Below, in pieces: positions 46,716 through 55,242 of a DNA stretch of 64,000 nt. Each line of letters begins with the position of its first letter. The stretch's first letter is position 1. Origin of the DNA: Thaumasiovibrio subtropicus (GTDB lineage Bacteria > Pseudomonadota > Gammaproteobacteria > Enterobacterales > Vibrionaceae); contig NZ_AP023054.1 of the NCBI RefSeq assembly GCF_019703835.1, positions 558,001 to 622,000 on the forward strand, in the 5' to 3' direction. The position numbers and the translations under genes were made by a program. Below the pieces are notes generated by a model, which saw nothing but the letters and a program-made list of their open reading frames with translations, was not told where the DNA came from and did no database searches.

Positions 46716-47312
46716 TCAGTGATGATCCCACTGCCAATATTTAGCAGGTGTCAAAATGGCAGGGAGCGGCACATCCCAACTCTCTTCTGGTAATTTTTCT
46801 ACCTGCTGGCAGTCATGAGCTAACCCGATGACTTGCGGCTTCGCCGTGCTGGGTAATGCAGCAAGGGTGCGGTCATAAAAGCCTCCCCCCATTCCCAGCC
46901 GATGTCCTCGATCATCGAACGCAACAAGTGGTGTGCAGATGAGATCTAACTGCTGTGCCGGTTTGACGTGGAGCACATTGAGTTGTGGCTCTGGAATGCC
47001 AAAACGATTGTCTACCAGTGGCGTGTTGAGATCGAAGTGAAGGAAGAGTAAATGCCCCTTACTAAAGGGGTGCACGACGGGCAAATAGACCGACTTACCT
47101 TGTTGCCATAGCCATTCTATTAAGGGCATTGGATCGATCTCACCATCATTGACGAGATAGAGGGCAATATGTTTTGCGTCACTAAATACATGCGTCGCTT
47201 TTGCCCGCTGCAAAAGCGCGTTTGCGGCGTTTTGCTGCGCTTGAAGCGGTATTGCTTGTCGACGTTGACGAATCTGTTGGCGAAGTGTGTGGCGGACTGA
47301 TTGGCCTGACAT
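46716..47312 (-). CDS. fau: 5-formyltetrahydrofolate cyclo-ligase
   Basis: The enzyme (also called YgfA) turns 5-formyl-THF into 5,10-methenyl-THF with ATP. The product has 198 residues (E. coli YgfA 182). RQQIRQRRQAIP at the N-terminus, DGEIDPMPLI in the middle and the C-terminal GHRLGMGGGFYDRTLA (ATP site) are typical. GGAAGATCCTG precedes the ATG. It lies just downstream of the 6S RNA gene, with which it is cotranscribed in E. coli. Confidence 0.94.
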   Translation of the reverse strand: MSGQSVRHTLRQQIRQRRQAIPLQAQQNAANALLQRAKATHVFSDAKHIALYLVNDGEIDPMPLIEWLWQQGKSVYLPVVHPFSKGHLLFLHFDLNTPLVDNRFGIPEPQLNVLHVKPAQQLDLICTPLVAFDDRGHRLGMGGGFYDRTLAALPSTAKPQVIGLAHDCQQVEKLPEESWDVPLPAILTPAKYWQWDHH

Positions 47313-47347
47313 CAGGATCTTCCATGCTCGGTCTTTGGAAAAGAGAG

Positions 47348-47528
47348 GGTACCCCAGAGTGCCGTTGCGAATTGTGGCCCTTGAACCAGATGTTCAAGGT
47401 GGATTCACAACATCAACCGTAGGCTTCTCAGTCGTGCTGAGCATGCTCAATAGCTGATCAAAGTGTATCCTGGTTTTTTGCTTATCGGCTCGGGGACGTT
47501 AATTCACTGACGTACACCCCAGGGTAAT
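47348..47528 (-). ncRNA. ssrS: 6S RNA
   Basis: 6S RNA binds the sigma-70 RNA polymerase by mimicking an open promoter. On the minus strand this region shows the family's conserved pieces: CCCCGAGCCGATA, TGAGCATGCTCAG, GAGAAGCCT and CCTTGAAC...GGTTCAAGGG. The ends form a closing stem: TACCCTGGGGTGT (47526-47514) pairs with GCACTCTGGGGTA (47362-47350), partly by G:U. Length is about 180 nt (E. coli 184). It lies between zapA and the cyclo-ligase gene, the standard place. Exact ends are approximate. Confidence 0.93.
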
Positions 47529-47578
47529 TTTTTATGCCCAGCGTCCTGCCGAACAGTTGATATCTTTATGCTGCAGTA

Positions 47579-47881
47579 CTATTTCTCGAGAGACTTCTTC
47601 AGCGCCTTGCTGAGCTTGTCATCTAGTTGGCCGAGGCGGGTAGACATATCCCAATCGACGGTTTGGTGACTTTTACGCTCATTATGCAGTTCATGGCAGA
47701 TGTTCAAGGCTGTAAAAATGAGTAACTGTTCAGTATTCGTCATTTTTGTGCGATCAGACAACGCTTGAAGGCGACCATCAAAGTCAGCGGCAGCTTCACG
47801 TAGCGCCTCTTCTTCACCTTCGGGGCAGTTCACTCGTAGTGCCTTGCCCATGATTTCAATTTCAACCGCTTGAGTCGTCAT
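47579..47881 (-). CDS. zapA: Cell division protein ZapA
   Basis: ZapA promotes FtsZ bundling at the Z-ring. The product has 100 residues (E. coli 109). The N-terminal VEIEIMGKALRVNCPEGEE beta unit and a long C-terminal coiled-coil helix (about 55-100) with TEQLLIFTALNICHEL are seen. It is divergent from ygfB and lies upstream of 6S RNA. Confidence 0.93.
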   Translation of the reverse strand: MTTQAVEIEIMGKALRVNCPEGEEEALREAAADFDGRLQALSDRTKMTNTEQLLIFTALNICHELHNERKSHQTVDWDMSTRLGQLDDKLSKALKKSLEK

Positions 47882-48104
47882 CTGTTTTCTGCTCCTGCTA
47901 GCGTCCTTTGTCTGCAGCGACTGGGTGAGACTATAGGTAATGCCACCCTAGGAATCAAGCATCTGACCCTCTGTTTGTGATGAATCAGTGCTGACTAATC
48001 ACGAATTAACCAGCTTGCCGCAAACATCGCCACTCTGGTTAGCACCCATTTGGGGGAAGTGGTAGCATTAAGGTTTTACATCCCCTATTTACTGAGAATC
48101 TGTC

Positions 48105-48677
48105 ATGAGTGAAGTGCAGTTACCCCAATTTGTCGCTATTGAAAACAGTTTGAAGCAACACGGTTTACCTGTTTCTCCTTCCGAGTTGCAAGGTTTACTT
48201 GTCGGTTTGATCAGTGGCGGACACAGTTTCGGTGATCTTAGCTATATCAACGCGGTGGTGGATTTTGTCAATGATGGTAAGGCATTGTCGGAGTCTGCGT
48301 CTGAAACCACGCAATTGATCTTTAAGATGGCTGTTCAAGAGCTGACGGGTGATGATCTCGCTTTTACATTATTATTGCCAGATGACGATGCAGATCTTAT
48401 CGATCGTGCGGAATGTCTTGGTGAGTGGATCAATGCGTTTCTTTCCGGTATCGGGCTCATGGATCTTAAGTCGAAATCACTATCAAACGAAGTGAATGAG
48501 GTGCTGGCTGATCTTCAAGACATTGCCCAGTTGGGTATTGATGAAGATGATGACATGCAGGAGCAAGCGCAGTTGTTCGAGCAAGTGATCGAGCATGTTC
48601 GTATGTGTGCGATGACCTGTTTTGCTGAACTGGGTGAACGCCCGGAAGAAGAACAGAGTAAACCTACCTTACATTGA
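48105..48677 (+). CDS. ygfB: UPF0149 family protein YgfB
   Basis: A 190-residue cytosolic protein of the UPF0149 family with no settled enzymatic role. SPSELQGLLVGLISGG near the N-terminus, GEWINAFLSGIG in the middle and the acidic DIAQLGIDEDDDMQEQ are typical. ubiH starts 26 bases after its stop. In E. coli pepP stands between the two; it is missing here. Confidence 0.92.
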   Translation: MSEVQLPQFVAIENSLKQHGLPVSPSELQGLLVGLISGGHSFGDLSYINAVVDFVNDGKALSESASETTQLIFKMAVQELTGDDLAFTLLLPDDDADLIDRAECLGEWINAFLSGIGLMDLKSKSLSNEVNEVLADLQDIAQLGIDEDDDMQEQAQLFEQVIEHVRMCAMTCFAELGERPEEEQSKPTLH

Positions 48678-48703
48678 TAAAACTGATCCACAAGGAGACG
48701 TGA

Positions 48704-49870
48704 GTGAAATCGTTTGATGTGGTTATCGCAGGGGGCGCAATGGCAGGTGCAACCCTTGCGCTGGCATTGGCGAAGCAAAACCCTGCACTAGCGATTGCAG
48801 TGGTAGAAGCTGTGGATGGTGAGCAGCAAGCTCATCCGGGGTATGACGCGCGCAGTATTGCACTGGCAAGTGGCTCAGTTCAAACCCTTAAGCAATGGGG
48901 ATTGTGGGATGGCTTACAAGCTCAAGCAGAGCCCATTCGGCATATTCACGTCTCTGATCGCGGCCATGCTGGTATCACGCGTATCGATGCGGATGAGCAA
49001 GGTGTCGATGCGCTAGGACATGTGGTAGAGCTGGCAAATGTTGGTCAGTACTATCAACAGCAATTAAAAAGTCACGCGGCGATCACTTTCTATTGTCCTG
49101 ACGTCATTGCGTCGATGTCTGCCAACGATACGGGGTACCAGCTGACGTTATCGAGTGGGGCGTTGTGTCATGCACGTTTGGTGGTGGCTGCCGATGGGGG
49201 GCACTCTTCCTTATCAAACCAACTGAAATTAACTCAGCATGCCCATGATTTCGAGCAGGTTGCTTTAATAGCGAATGTCACCACAGCAGAGCCCCATGGC
49301 GGTCGCGCGTTTGAGCGATTTACTGAGAATGGCCCTCTGGCGATGCTGCCGATGCGTGAAGGGCGCAGTTCGTTAGTTTGGTGCTTACGACCAGAACAGG
49401 CTGCGCAAATGGCAGCACTGGATGACGGCGCGTTTCTTGCGGCACTTCAGCGTGCATTTGGGTGGCGATTAGGCGCGTTGACGCAAGTGGGTAAGCGTGA
49501 CTGCTATCCGCTGCTATTGCGTCAACGTCAATCAGTCATCGCACATCGTGCGGTGGTCATTGGCAATGCCGCTCAGTCGTTGCACCCGATTGCGGGGCAA
49601 GGCTTTAATCTTGGCTTAAGAGACGTTGCGGAGTTGGTGGCACAGATTTCAGCTAGCGATGATCCTGGCGCGCCTCATGTTCTTCAGCAATATCAGGCCA
49701 ATCGCCAAGCAGATCGTCAAGCGACGATTGCGTTAACCAGTGGCCTTGTTGCCCTCTTTTCCAATTGCGCATTGCCGCTAGTGGCCGGTCGAAACCTAGG
49801 TTTGATGGCGATGGGGCAGTGTCGAGCATTACAGTCCCCTTTAGTGAAGCACACTATGGGGATCAGGTAG
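48704..49870 (+). CDS. ubiH: 2-octaprenyl-6-methoxyphenol hydroxylase UbiH
   Basis: A FAD monooxygenase of ubiquinone synthesis. The product has 388 residues. It starts at GTG 48704 with AAGGAG six bases upstream. The N-terminal FAD motif is VVIAGGAMAGATLALALA, AADGGHSSL is the DG motif (about 164-172), and IGNAAQSLHPIAGQGFNLGL (about 286-305) is the GD-type motif. It is next to its paralogue ubiI with a 7-base gap, as in E. coli. Confidence 0.93.
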   Translation: MKSFDVVIAGGAMAGATLALALAKQNPALAIAVVEAVDGEQQAHPGYDARSIALASGSVQTLKQWGLWDGLQAQAEPIRHIHVSDRGHAGITRIDADEQGVDALGHVVELANVGQYYQQQLKSHAAITFYCPDVIASMSANDTGYQLTLSSGALCHARLVVAADGGHSSLSNQLKLTQHAHDFEQVALIANVTTAEPHGGRAFERFTENGPLAMLPMREGRSSLVWCLRPEQAAQMAALDDGAFLAALQRAFGWRLGALTQVGKRDCYPLLLRQRQSVIAHRAVVIGNAAQSLHPIAGQGFNLGLRDVAELVAQISASDDPGAPHVLQQYQANRQADRQATIALTSGLVALFSNCALPLVAGRNLGLMAMGQCRALQSPLVKHTMGIR

Positions 49871-49877
49871 AGTAACT

Positions 49878-51083
49878 ATGATTCAACAAGTAGATATTGT
49901 CATTGTTGGCGGCGGCATGGTTGGCCTCGCACTCGCGGCATCATTGAAAAACAGTGACCTTGAGATTGCCATTATTGAAGGTAAAGTGCCTGAGGCTAGC
50001 CTCGCGGCATTACCGGATGTCCGTGTGTCCGCATTGAATCGAGCAAGCCAGCGTTTTCTGGACTGTATTGGGGCGTGGCAAGGCATCTGTCATCGCCGTG
50101 CGGCAGCGTACCAGCATATGTTGGTCTGGGATAAAGATGGCTTTGGTAAAATCGATTTTTCTGCCAATCAATTGGGTGAACCCGACCTCGGGCATATTGT
50201 TGAAAATCGCGTTATCCAGTTGGCATTGTGGGAACAGGTTGAGCAGCAAGAGAATGTTACATTGATTGCACCTGCGCGTTGTCAGTCGATGGCAATGGGG
50301 AGTCGAGAGAGCTTCATTACCCTTGAAGATGGTCGTCAAATGACAGCAAAACTGGTTGTCGGCGCGGACGGCGCGAATTCTTGGGTGCGTCAGCAACAGC
50401 AAATTCCCTTGACGAGCTGGGACTACGGCCATCACGCTTTGGTCGCCAACATTCGTACTGCTGAGCCGCATGATGCGACAGCACGGCAGATCTTTTGCCC
50501 TCAAGGGCCTCTCGCTTTCCTACCTTTAGACGAGCCAAATTTGTGTTCAATTGTTTGGTCTTTGCCGCCGAATGAGGCTGAAGCCTTGATGGCAATGGAT
50601 CCTACGGCGTTTAATCAGTCGTTGACGGTTGCTTTTGATAACCAACTTGGATTGTGTGAGCTCGAAGGAGAACGTTTTAGTGTGCCATTGAAGATGCGCT
50701 ATGCGAGAGATTTCGTCCGTGGACGCTGTGTGTTAATAGGTGATGCTGCCCACACCATCCATCCACTGGCTGGGCAAGGTGTGAACCTTGGTCTGATGGA
50801 TGCAGCTGCGTTGGCGGAGACCTTGCAGGCTATTCTCGCTGATGGGGGGGATATTGGCGATGAAAAGGCATTGCGTCAATTTGAACGTTGGCGTAAGTCT
50901 GATGCTGCGCACATGATTGCGGCGATGGAAGGGTTTAAACAACTCTTTGCGGGCAGTCATCCAGTGAAACGATTTACTCGAAACCTGGGGATTGTTGCTG
51001 CGGCAACGTTGCCAGGCGTCAAATCGACATTGATGAAAAAAGCCTTGGGTAGACATGCGCTTGTACCCCAAATGGCGCAATAA
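49878..51083 (+). CDS. ubiI: 2-octaprenylphenol hydroxylase UbiI (VisC)
   Basis: UbiI hydroxylates C5 of the ubiquinone precursor ring. The product has 401 residues (E. coli 400). FAD motifs are IVIVGGGMVGLALAASL (N-terminus), GADGANSWVRQ (about 155-165) and IGDAAHTIHPLAGQGVNLGL (about 286-305). It follows ubiH, which is the usual visC position. Confidence 0.94.
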   Translation: MIQQVDIVIVGGGMVGLALAASLKNSDLEIAIIEGKVPEASLAALPDVRVSALNRASQRFLDCIGAWQGICHRRAAAYQHMLVWDKDGFGKIDFSANQLGEPDLGHIVENRVIQLALWEQVEQQENVTLIAPARCQSMAMGSRESFITLEDGRQMTAKLVVGADGANSWVRQQQQIPLTSWDYGHHALVANIRTAEPHDATARQIFCPQGPLAFLPLDEPNLCSIVWSLPPNEAEALMAMDPTAFNQSLTVAFDNQLGLCELEGERFSVPLKMRYARDFVRGRCVLIGDAAHTIHPLAGQGVNLGLMDAAALAETLQAILADGGDIGDEKALRQFERWRKSDAAHMIAAMEGFKQLFAGSHPVKRFTRNLGIVAAATLPGVKSTLMKKALGRHALVPQMAQ

Positions 51084-51163
51084 ATTTGTGATGTTTCGCC
51101 TTCCTGAAAAGTTTGTTTGCAGGTCACTAAACTCCCTTCTAAAGTAAGTCTAAGTTACTGTGG

Positions 51164-51182
51164 GGATGGCGACAAGCCATCC
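51164..51182 (+). promoter_or_regulatory. Leader hairpin before gcvH
   Basis: GGATGGC (51164-51170) pairs with GCCATCC (51176-51182) around GACAA, in the 141-base ubiI-gcvH gap. It is a compact GC-rich hairpin, weakly terminator-like; it does not resemble a glycine riboswitch. Confidence 0.4.
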
Positions 51183-51224
51183 TCCTTTGTGTCCTGAGAC
51201 GAGACGGCAAAAGGAAGTTCCAGA

Positions 51225-51617
51225 ATGAGTCAAGTTCCTGCTGAATTGAAATATACCGATAGCCACGAGTGGGTGCGTCCCGAGGGTGGTGGCATTTATA
51301 CCGTTGGCATTACCGATCACGCCCAGTCCTTGCTAGGGGATATGGTGTTCGTCGATCTTCCTGATATTGAAGACGATGTTGATGCGGGAGATGATTGCGC
51401 TGTGGCTGAGTCAGTGAAGGCTGCATCGGATATCTACGCGCCGATTGGTGGCCAAATTGTGGCGATCAATGAAGAGTTAGATGGTAGTCCTGAGCTAGTG
51501 AACAGCGATCCTTATGGGGACGGCTGGTTGTTTCAAATCAAAGCGAGCGATGAAGAAGAGGTGAGTGATCTGCTTGATGCAGACAGTTATCTTGATAGCG
51601 TCGCCGATGACGACTAA
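51225..51617 (+). CDS. gcvH: Glycine cleavage system H protein
   Basis: GcvH carries the lipoyl arm of the glycine cleavage system. The product has 130 residues. The lipoylated lysine is Lys65 in ESVKAASD. The N-terminal [20 protein letters not shown] and GDGWLFQIK are typical. AAAGGAAGTTCCAG precedes the ATG. No gcvT or gcvP lies on either side; in E. coli gcvT precedes and gcvP follows. Confidence 0.95.
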   Translation: MSQVPAELKYTDSHEWVRPEGGGIYTVGITDHAQSLLGDMVFVDLPDIEDDVDAGDDCAVAESVKAASDIYAPIGGQIVAINEELDGSPELVNSDPYGDGWLFQIKASDEEEVSDLLDADSYLDSVADDD

Positions 51618-51645
51618 CAGTGTCTTAAATTCGTAAGCGAAGATC

Positions 51646-51673
51646 AAAAAAGCCCCGAGAGGGGCTTTTTTTA
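51646..51673. terminator. Bidirectional terminator, gcvH / small ORF
   Basis: AAAAAAGCCCC (51646-51656) pairs with GGGGCTTTTTT (51661-51671) around a GAGA tetraloop. It also overlaps the stop of the convergent 67-residue ORF. Confidence 0.92.
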
Positions 51674-51874
51674 ATCCAACACGCGAATACGTCGGATCTC
51701 TGTGTTTACTTCGTTGACCGTTTTGAAGTGGCGTTGTTCTGGTTTATCTGGCACCACTAAAAAGCCTTGGTCAAATTCGTACCCACCTCTTCCATGAATG
51801 TAGATACGTCCGCTAAACAAACGTGTAATGTGCTTTGCTACTAGCTTTGGAGAATAGCGCTTAAACATGCGCAT
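51671..51874 (-). CDS. Small conserved-looking protein of unknown function
   Basis: A 67-residue basic protein starting MRMFKRYSPKLVAKH. It has an amphipathic N-terminus, a central FSGRIYIHGRGGYEFDQGFL, and a C-terminal TVNEVNTEIRRIR. No known domain is recognised. It is convergent with gcvH and shares its bidirectional terminator, which supports a real gene. The ATG has AAGGGAAGAGCTA upstream on its strand, a fair ribosome binding site. Function is unknown. Confidence 0.65.
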   Translation of the reverse strand: MRMFKRYSPKLVAKHITRLFSGRIYIHGRGGYEFDQGFLVVPDKPEQRHFKTVNEVNTEIRRIRVLD

Positions 51875-52240
51875 TAGCTCTTCCCTTATAAAACGTTAAC
51901 CAACTAACGGAGCGTATTATATCTGACGCCATATGAACTTAATGTGACTATGCTAGCATAACCCATGGTAAAAACTCATCTGTCCAGACTTAACTTTCAA
52001 TCCCTAGTTTCATTGTGGAGTTTTATCCTGTTAAATTGTGGCTTTGCGTGTAGCACATTGATGGTGCGCTCAACAGTGATGGGCGAAAAGTTTTATCAGC
52101 TGGTTTCTTTTTCATCAATTAGCCGATAGACATGCTGAATACATTCGTATTTTAGTGTTTCTCATGCTTTTTTCGTGACTTGTGAACCTCTCGGCAAACC
52201 GACGTTTTGGGCTGTAGATAGACGAAAATACGGAGCTTTT
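51875..52240. other. Intergenic region without recognised gene
   Basis: This 366-base AT-rich stretch lies between the small ORF and the end of the LysR gene. I see no coding frame of note, no tRNA, no strong terminator and no clear sRNA signature. The first 60 bases presumably hold the promoter of the small ORF. Confidence 0.5.
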
Positions 52241-53173
52241 TTATTGGGTGATCTCAGTCACATACTCGCAAATTGTCTGTTTTAATAGCGGGATCAACCA
52301 AATCCACTTGGGATGATGGGCATTTCGTTGTTGGCTAATGAGACTTATGTCAAAGCCTGCGACCTCTATAGGGGGAGGTGAAAAGGTGAGTTGATCATTG
52401 AAAAGGGGCTGCTTTGCCATGAGTTCTGTGGTGATACACAGAAGTCGTCGCTTTTTAAGTAGGTGGCGGACGGTAAGAAAGTTGGCGGAGCCGACATTGA
52501 CACGTCGCGCTTTGTTGAGCTTTGCGAGTGTCGCATCTACTTGACTCTTGAGTTGGCCATCCGGTGACACAAGTGCATGGGGAATATCGAGATACGCTTC
52601 TAGGGGTATATCCCCATCGATTTCACAAGCGGCTGCATCGTATAAACAGACGTGATTATCTCGATACAGGTGGAGTGACTGATAATCGTTGGGGATGTTC
52701 GGCAAGCTACCGATAACAACATCCAAGTGGCGATGGGCAAACTTATCTTGGTAATTACTGCGATCAACTTGATGAAAGCTCAATTGACAATAGGGGGCAT
52801 GTTGATGAATCGCATCGTAGATGATGGGAGCAAAGATAAACTCCGCGTAGTCTGTGAGTCCAATACGTATCTCACCAAGATAGCTTTGATGATCAAAGGG
52901 TGCGGGTTTAAGGATCTGTTCACGGATAGTTGAGAGCATGTCATGGATTAATGGAGCGAGATCGATGGCACGTTGACTCGGGATCATCTGCTGTCCCTGA
53001 CGCTCAAAAAGGGGATCGTCTAATAACTGGCGTAGACGAGATAAATTATGGCTCATCGCGGACTGACCCATTGATAGTTGATTGGCCGCTTTGGTCACAC
53101 TTTGGTTTTCATACAGGGCGTCAAACGCCACGAGTAAATTGAGATCGATACCACGCCAATTAATACTATTCAT
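52241..53173 (-). CDS. LysR-type transcriptional regulator
   Basis: A 310-residue LysR regulator. The N-terminal HTH has SVTKAANQLSMGQSAMSHNL (about 25-44), the pattern of the NodD/LeuO-like branch (DLNLLVAFDALYE, then DDPLFERQG). The effector domain follows. It is divergent from fetAB across a 123-base region, so it may control itself or fetAB, but no ligand can be read from the sequence. Confidence 0.87.
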   Translation of the reverse strand: MNSINWRGIDLNLLVAFDALYENQSVTKAANQLSMGQSAMSHNLSRLRQLLDDPLFERQGQQMIPSQRAIDLAPLIHDMLSTIREQILKPAPFDHQSYLGEIRIGLTDYAEFIFAPIIYDAIHQHAPYCQLSFHQVDRSNYQDKFAHRHLDVVIGSLPNIPNDYQSLHLYRDNHVCLYDAAACEIDGDIPLEAYLDIPHALVSPDGQLKSQVDATLAKLNKARRVNVGSANFLTVRHLLKKRRLLCITTELMAKQPLFNDQLTFSPPPIEVAGFDISLISQQRNAHHPKWIWLIPLLKQTICEYVTEITQ

Positions 53174-53296
53174 GATTTACATTTCATTTATCTATTCGAT
53201 TAATTCATGGTAGCGCTTTACACTCATATACCCAATCAGTTTGTCTATTATCGGTGTGACTATGTGTAACACGATGTCACGGCTAGCGGAGGTCAT

Positions 53297-53989
53297 ATGC
53301 TTTCACTTCACTCTTTGCAGTCCGGTTATGAGGCCGAAGGCATTGCCGTCAATGTCCAGCTTCCTAGCGGCAGCCACCTTGTACTGACAGGGCGTTCAGG
53401 AAGCGGAAAAACCTCTTTGTTGCGGGTGATCGCCGGATTAGAGCCTGCCAAGCAAGGCCGGGTATTGCTTGGCGAAAGACCTGTGACGATGGAGCAACTG
53501 CGTTGGTGGCGAGAGCAAATCTACTATTGTCCGCAGCACGCTATTATCGGTGATGGCGCGGATGTTATGACTATCGCTGAGGCCTTACTATTACCCTGGC
53601 AACTGAATGCGACATCGAAGGGAGTACCTGAGCGCCATGCGCTGAATACGGTGCTTGAAAAAGTGGGACTGGCTTTGACCCTCGAGGATGAAACTGCTGC
53701 TTTATCTGGTGGTGAACGCTATCGATTGATGGTGGCGAGAGGCTTATTGATGGCGCGAGAGATTTGGCTGTTAGACGAACCCACCGCCGCGCTAGATAGA
53801 CAAAATAGCCAATGGCTTGCTGAACTGTTTCAAGCCCATACTGGGTACTGCATTTCTGTCAGCCATGATCCAACATGGATTGCGTCGGCAACACATCAGT
53901 TTAATGTGGATACAGGATGCCTTTGTGAAAAGCACAATGACGCCGATTCAATGCGGGCGATGAGTCACTCACAACGAGGAGAAGGGTGA
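53297..53989 (+). CDS. fetA: Iron export ABC transporter, ATP-binding protein FetA-like
   Basis: The ATPase of a FetAB-type iron exporter, 230 residues. Walker A is GRSGSGKTS (about 32-40), the signature is LSGGERYR (about 136-143), Walker B is EIWLLDEPTAALD (about 154-166), and SVSHD is the His switch. A C-terminal extension of about 30 residues follows. Its stop overlaps the fetB ATG by one base (TGATG). In E. coli FetAB lowers iron and peroxide stress. Confidence 0.85.
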   Translation: MLSLHSLQSGYEAEGIAVNVQLPSGSHLVLTGRSGSGKTSLLRVIAGLEPAKQGRVLLGERPVTMEQLRWWREQIYYCPQHAIIGDGADVMTIAEALLLPWQLNATSKGVPERHALNTVLEKVGLALTLEDETAALSGGERYRLMVARGLLMAREIWLLDEPTAALDRQNSQWLAELFQAHTGYCISVSHDPTWIASATHQFNVDTGCLCEKHNDADSMRAMSHSQRGEG

Positions 53990-54747
53990 TGAGTTTATGG
54001 AATCTGGCGGCATTTCTACTGATATTGGCGCTACCGACAGCGATTTTTGTTCGATGGCAGTTACCGTTTACAAAACGCTTGTGGTTATCGGTCAGTCGAA
54101 TGACCTTGCAGTTGCTGGTTGTCGGGTTTTATCTGCAGACGCTGTTTGAGTGGCAATCACTGTGGGTGAATGGCATATGGTTTTCTATCATGATTGTTGT
54201 CGCGGCACACAGTATTGCAACCAGTGCAAAGTTGCCGTTGAAGCAGACAATGCCTGTTATTGCCATGAGTTTGTCGATGATATTAGTGTGCTTGTTACCC
54301 GTGATTTTAGTGCTGGTTGTTGAGGTTTCGCCATGGTGGCAAGCCCAGTATCTGATTCCTATCACTGGCATGCTTTTGGGCAATGCCTTGTCGGCTAATA
54401 TTGTCGGGTTGCAGTGCTGGCGAGAGGGTATGACGCAAGGGCGCGCTGAGTACGAATACTATTTGTCGATGGGCGCTGCACAGCCACAACAACCTTTTTT
54501 ACGCTTGGCTCTAGCGAAAGCGATGGCGCCACAACTGGCGACAATGGCGACGTTAGGCATTGTCAGTTTACCCGGTATGATGACGGGGCAGATTTTGGCG
54601 GGCGCAGAACCGATGCAGGCAGTGCAGTATCAAATCATGATAATGGTGGCGATTTTTGTCAGCGCTTCTTGCTCTGTCGCGTTAACGTTAAGTGCCTTAA
54701 GCTTCCTTGGCAAAGACGGCTATGGCCGTTATCTCTCAATGAGATAA
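53989..54747 (+). CDS. fetB: Iron export ABC transporter, permease FetB-like
   Basis: A UPF0014-family permease of 252 residues with about six or seven helices. LSVSRMTLQLLVVGFYLQTL and MATLGIVSLPGMMTGQILAGA (split over about 175-196) are family signatures. ATG 53989 has GAGGAGAAGGG upstream; the GTG one codon earlier is less likely. It is coupled to fetA. Metal identity is inferred from E. coli. Confidence 0.85.
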   Translation: MSLWNLAAFLLILALPTAIFVRWQLPFTKRLWLSVSRMTLQLLVVGFYLQTLFEWQSLWVNGIWFSIMIVVAAHSIATSAKLPLKQTMPVIAMSLSMILVCLLPVILVLVVEVSPWWQAQYLIPITGMLLGNALSANIVGLQCWREGMTQGRAEYEYYLSMGAAQPQQPFLRLALAKAMAPQLATMATLGIVSLPGMMTGQILAGAEPMQAVQYQIMIMVAIFVSASCSVALTLSALSFLGKDGYGRYLSMR

Positions 54748-54756
54748 CGGCAAACG

Positions 54757-55239
54757 TTATGTCTCTCGGCAGATCGCAGCAAACTGAGGGCTAATCAGTG
54801 CGAACAGCGCGCTGCTGTTCAAGGCGAGTCCGGCCATCGGATCTCCACTGCTTATTGTCACGGTATCATGCTGTTGCAGTTGGGGATCGACAATAACGGG
54901 TAAAGGGACGGGCAGCGCGAGTGGTGTGACGGTTCCGGGTGTATAGCCAGTGATTTGACGTACTTTGTCAGCACTGACACAAGTCATTCGACGGCACCCA
55001 AGGACTTCGCGTACTTTTCGTGGGTCAACTTGTTGATCGCCGGGCAGACAAGCGAGGGCCCGAACCCCACCCATGTCCTCAAGTAACATGGTTTTTACCA
55101 TTACTTTCGGCTCAACACCGCGTTGGGCGGCGGCATCTTCAATACTGGTTGCTGGACGTTGATGCCATAAGATTTGATAGGGAATATCCGCAATATCGAG
55201 CGTCGCGGTGACGCTCGTTTGTAACCATGACTCATTCAT
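54757..55239 (-). CDS. YbaK/ProX-type aminoacyl-tRNA deacylase-like protein
   Basis: A 160-residue protein of the YbaK/EbsC fold, which hydrolyses mischarged aminoacyl-tRNAs. The conserved lysine lies in VEPKVMVKTMLL, and GYTPGTVTPLALP and ISSGDPMAGLALN are typical loops. The true substrate tRNA is unknown. Its stop is 9 bases past the convergent fetB stop; the junction can fold as GAGATAACG...CGTTATGTCTC. Confidence 0.82.
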   Translation of the reverse strand: MNESWLQTSVTATLDIADIPYQILWHQRPATSIEDAAAQRGVEPKVMVKTMLLEDMGGVRALACLPGDQQVDPRKVREVLGCRRMTCVSADKVRQITGYTPGTVTPLALPVPLPVIVDPQLQQHDTVTISSGDPMAGLALNSSALFALISPQFAAICRET

Positions 55240-55242
55240 TGC

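Noticed and set aside
51084..51224. Glycine riboswitch before gcvH
   Set aside because: The conserved aptamer core could not be found in the 141 bases; only a simple hairpin is present.
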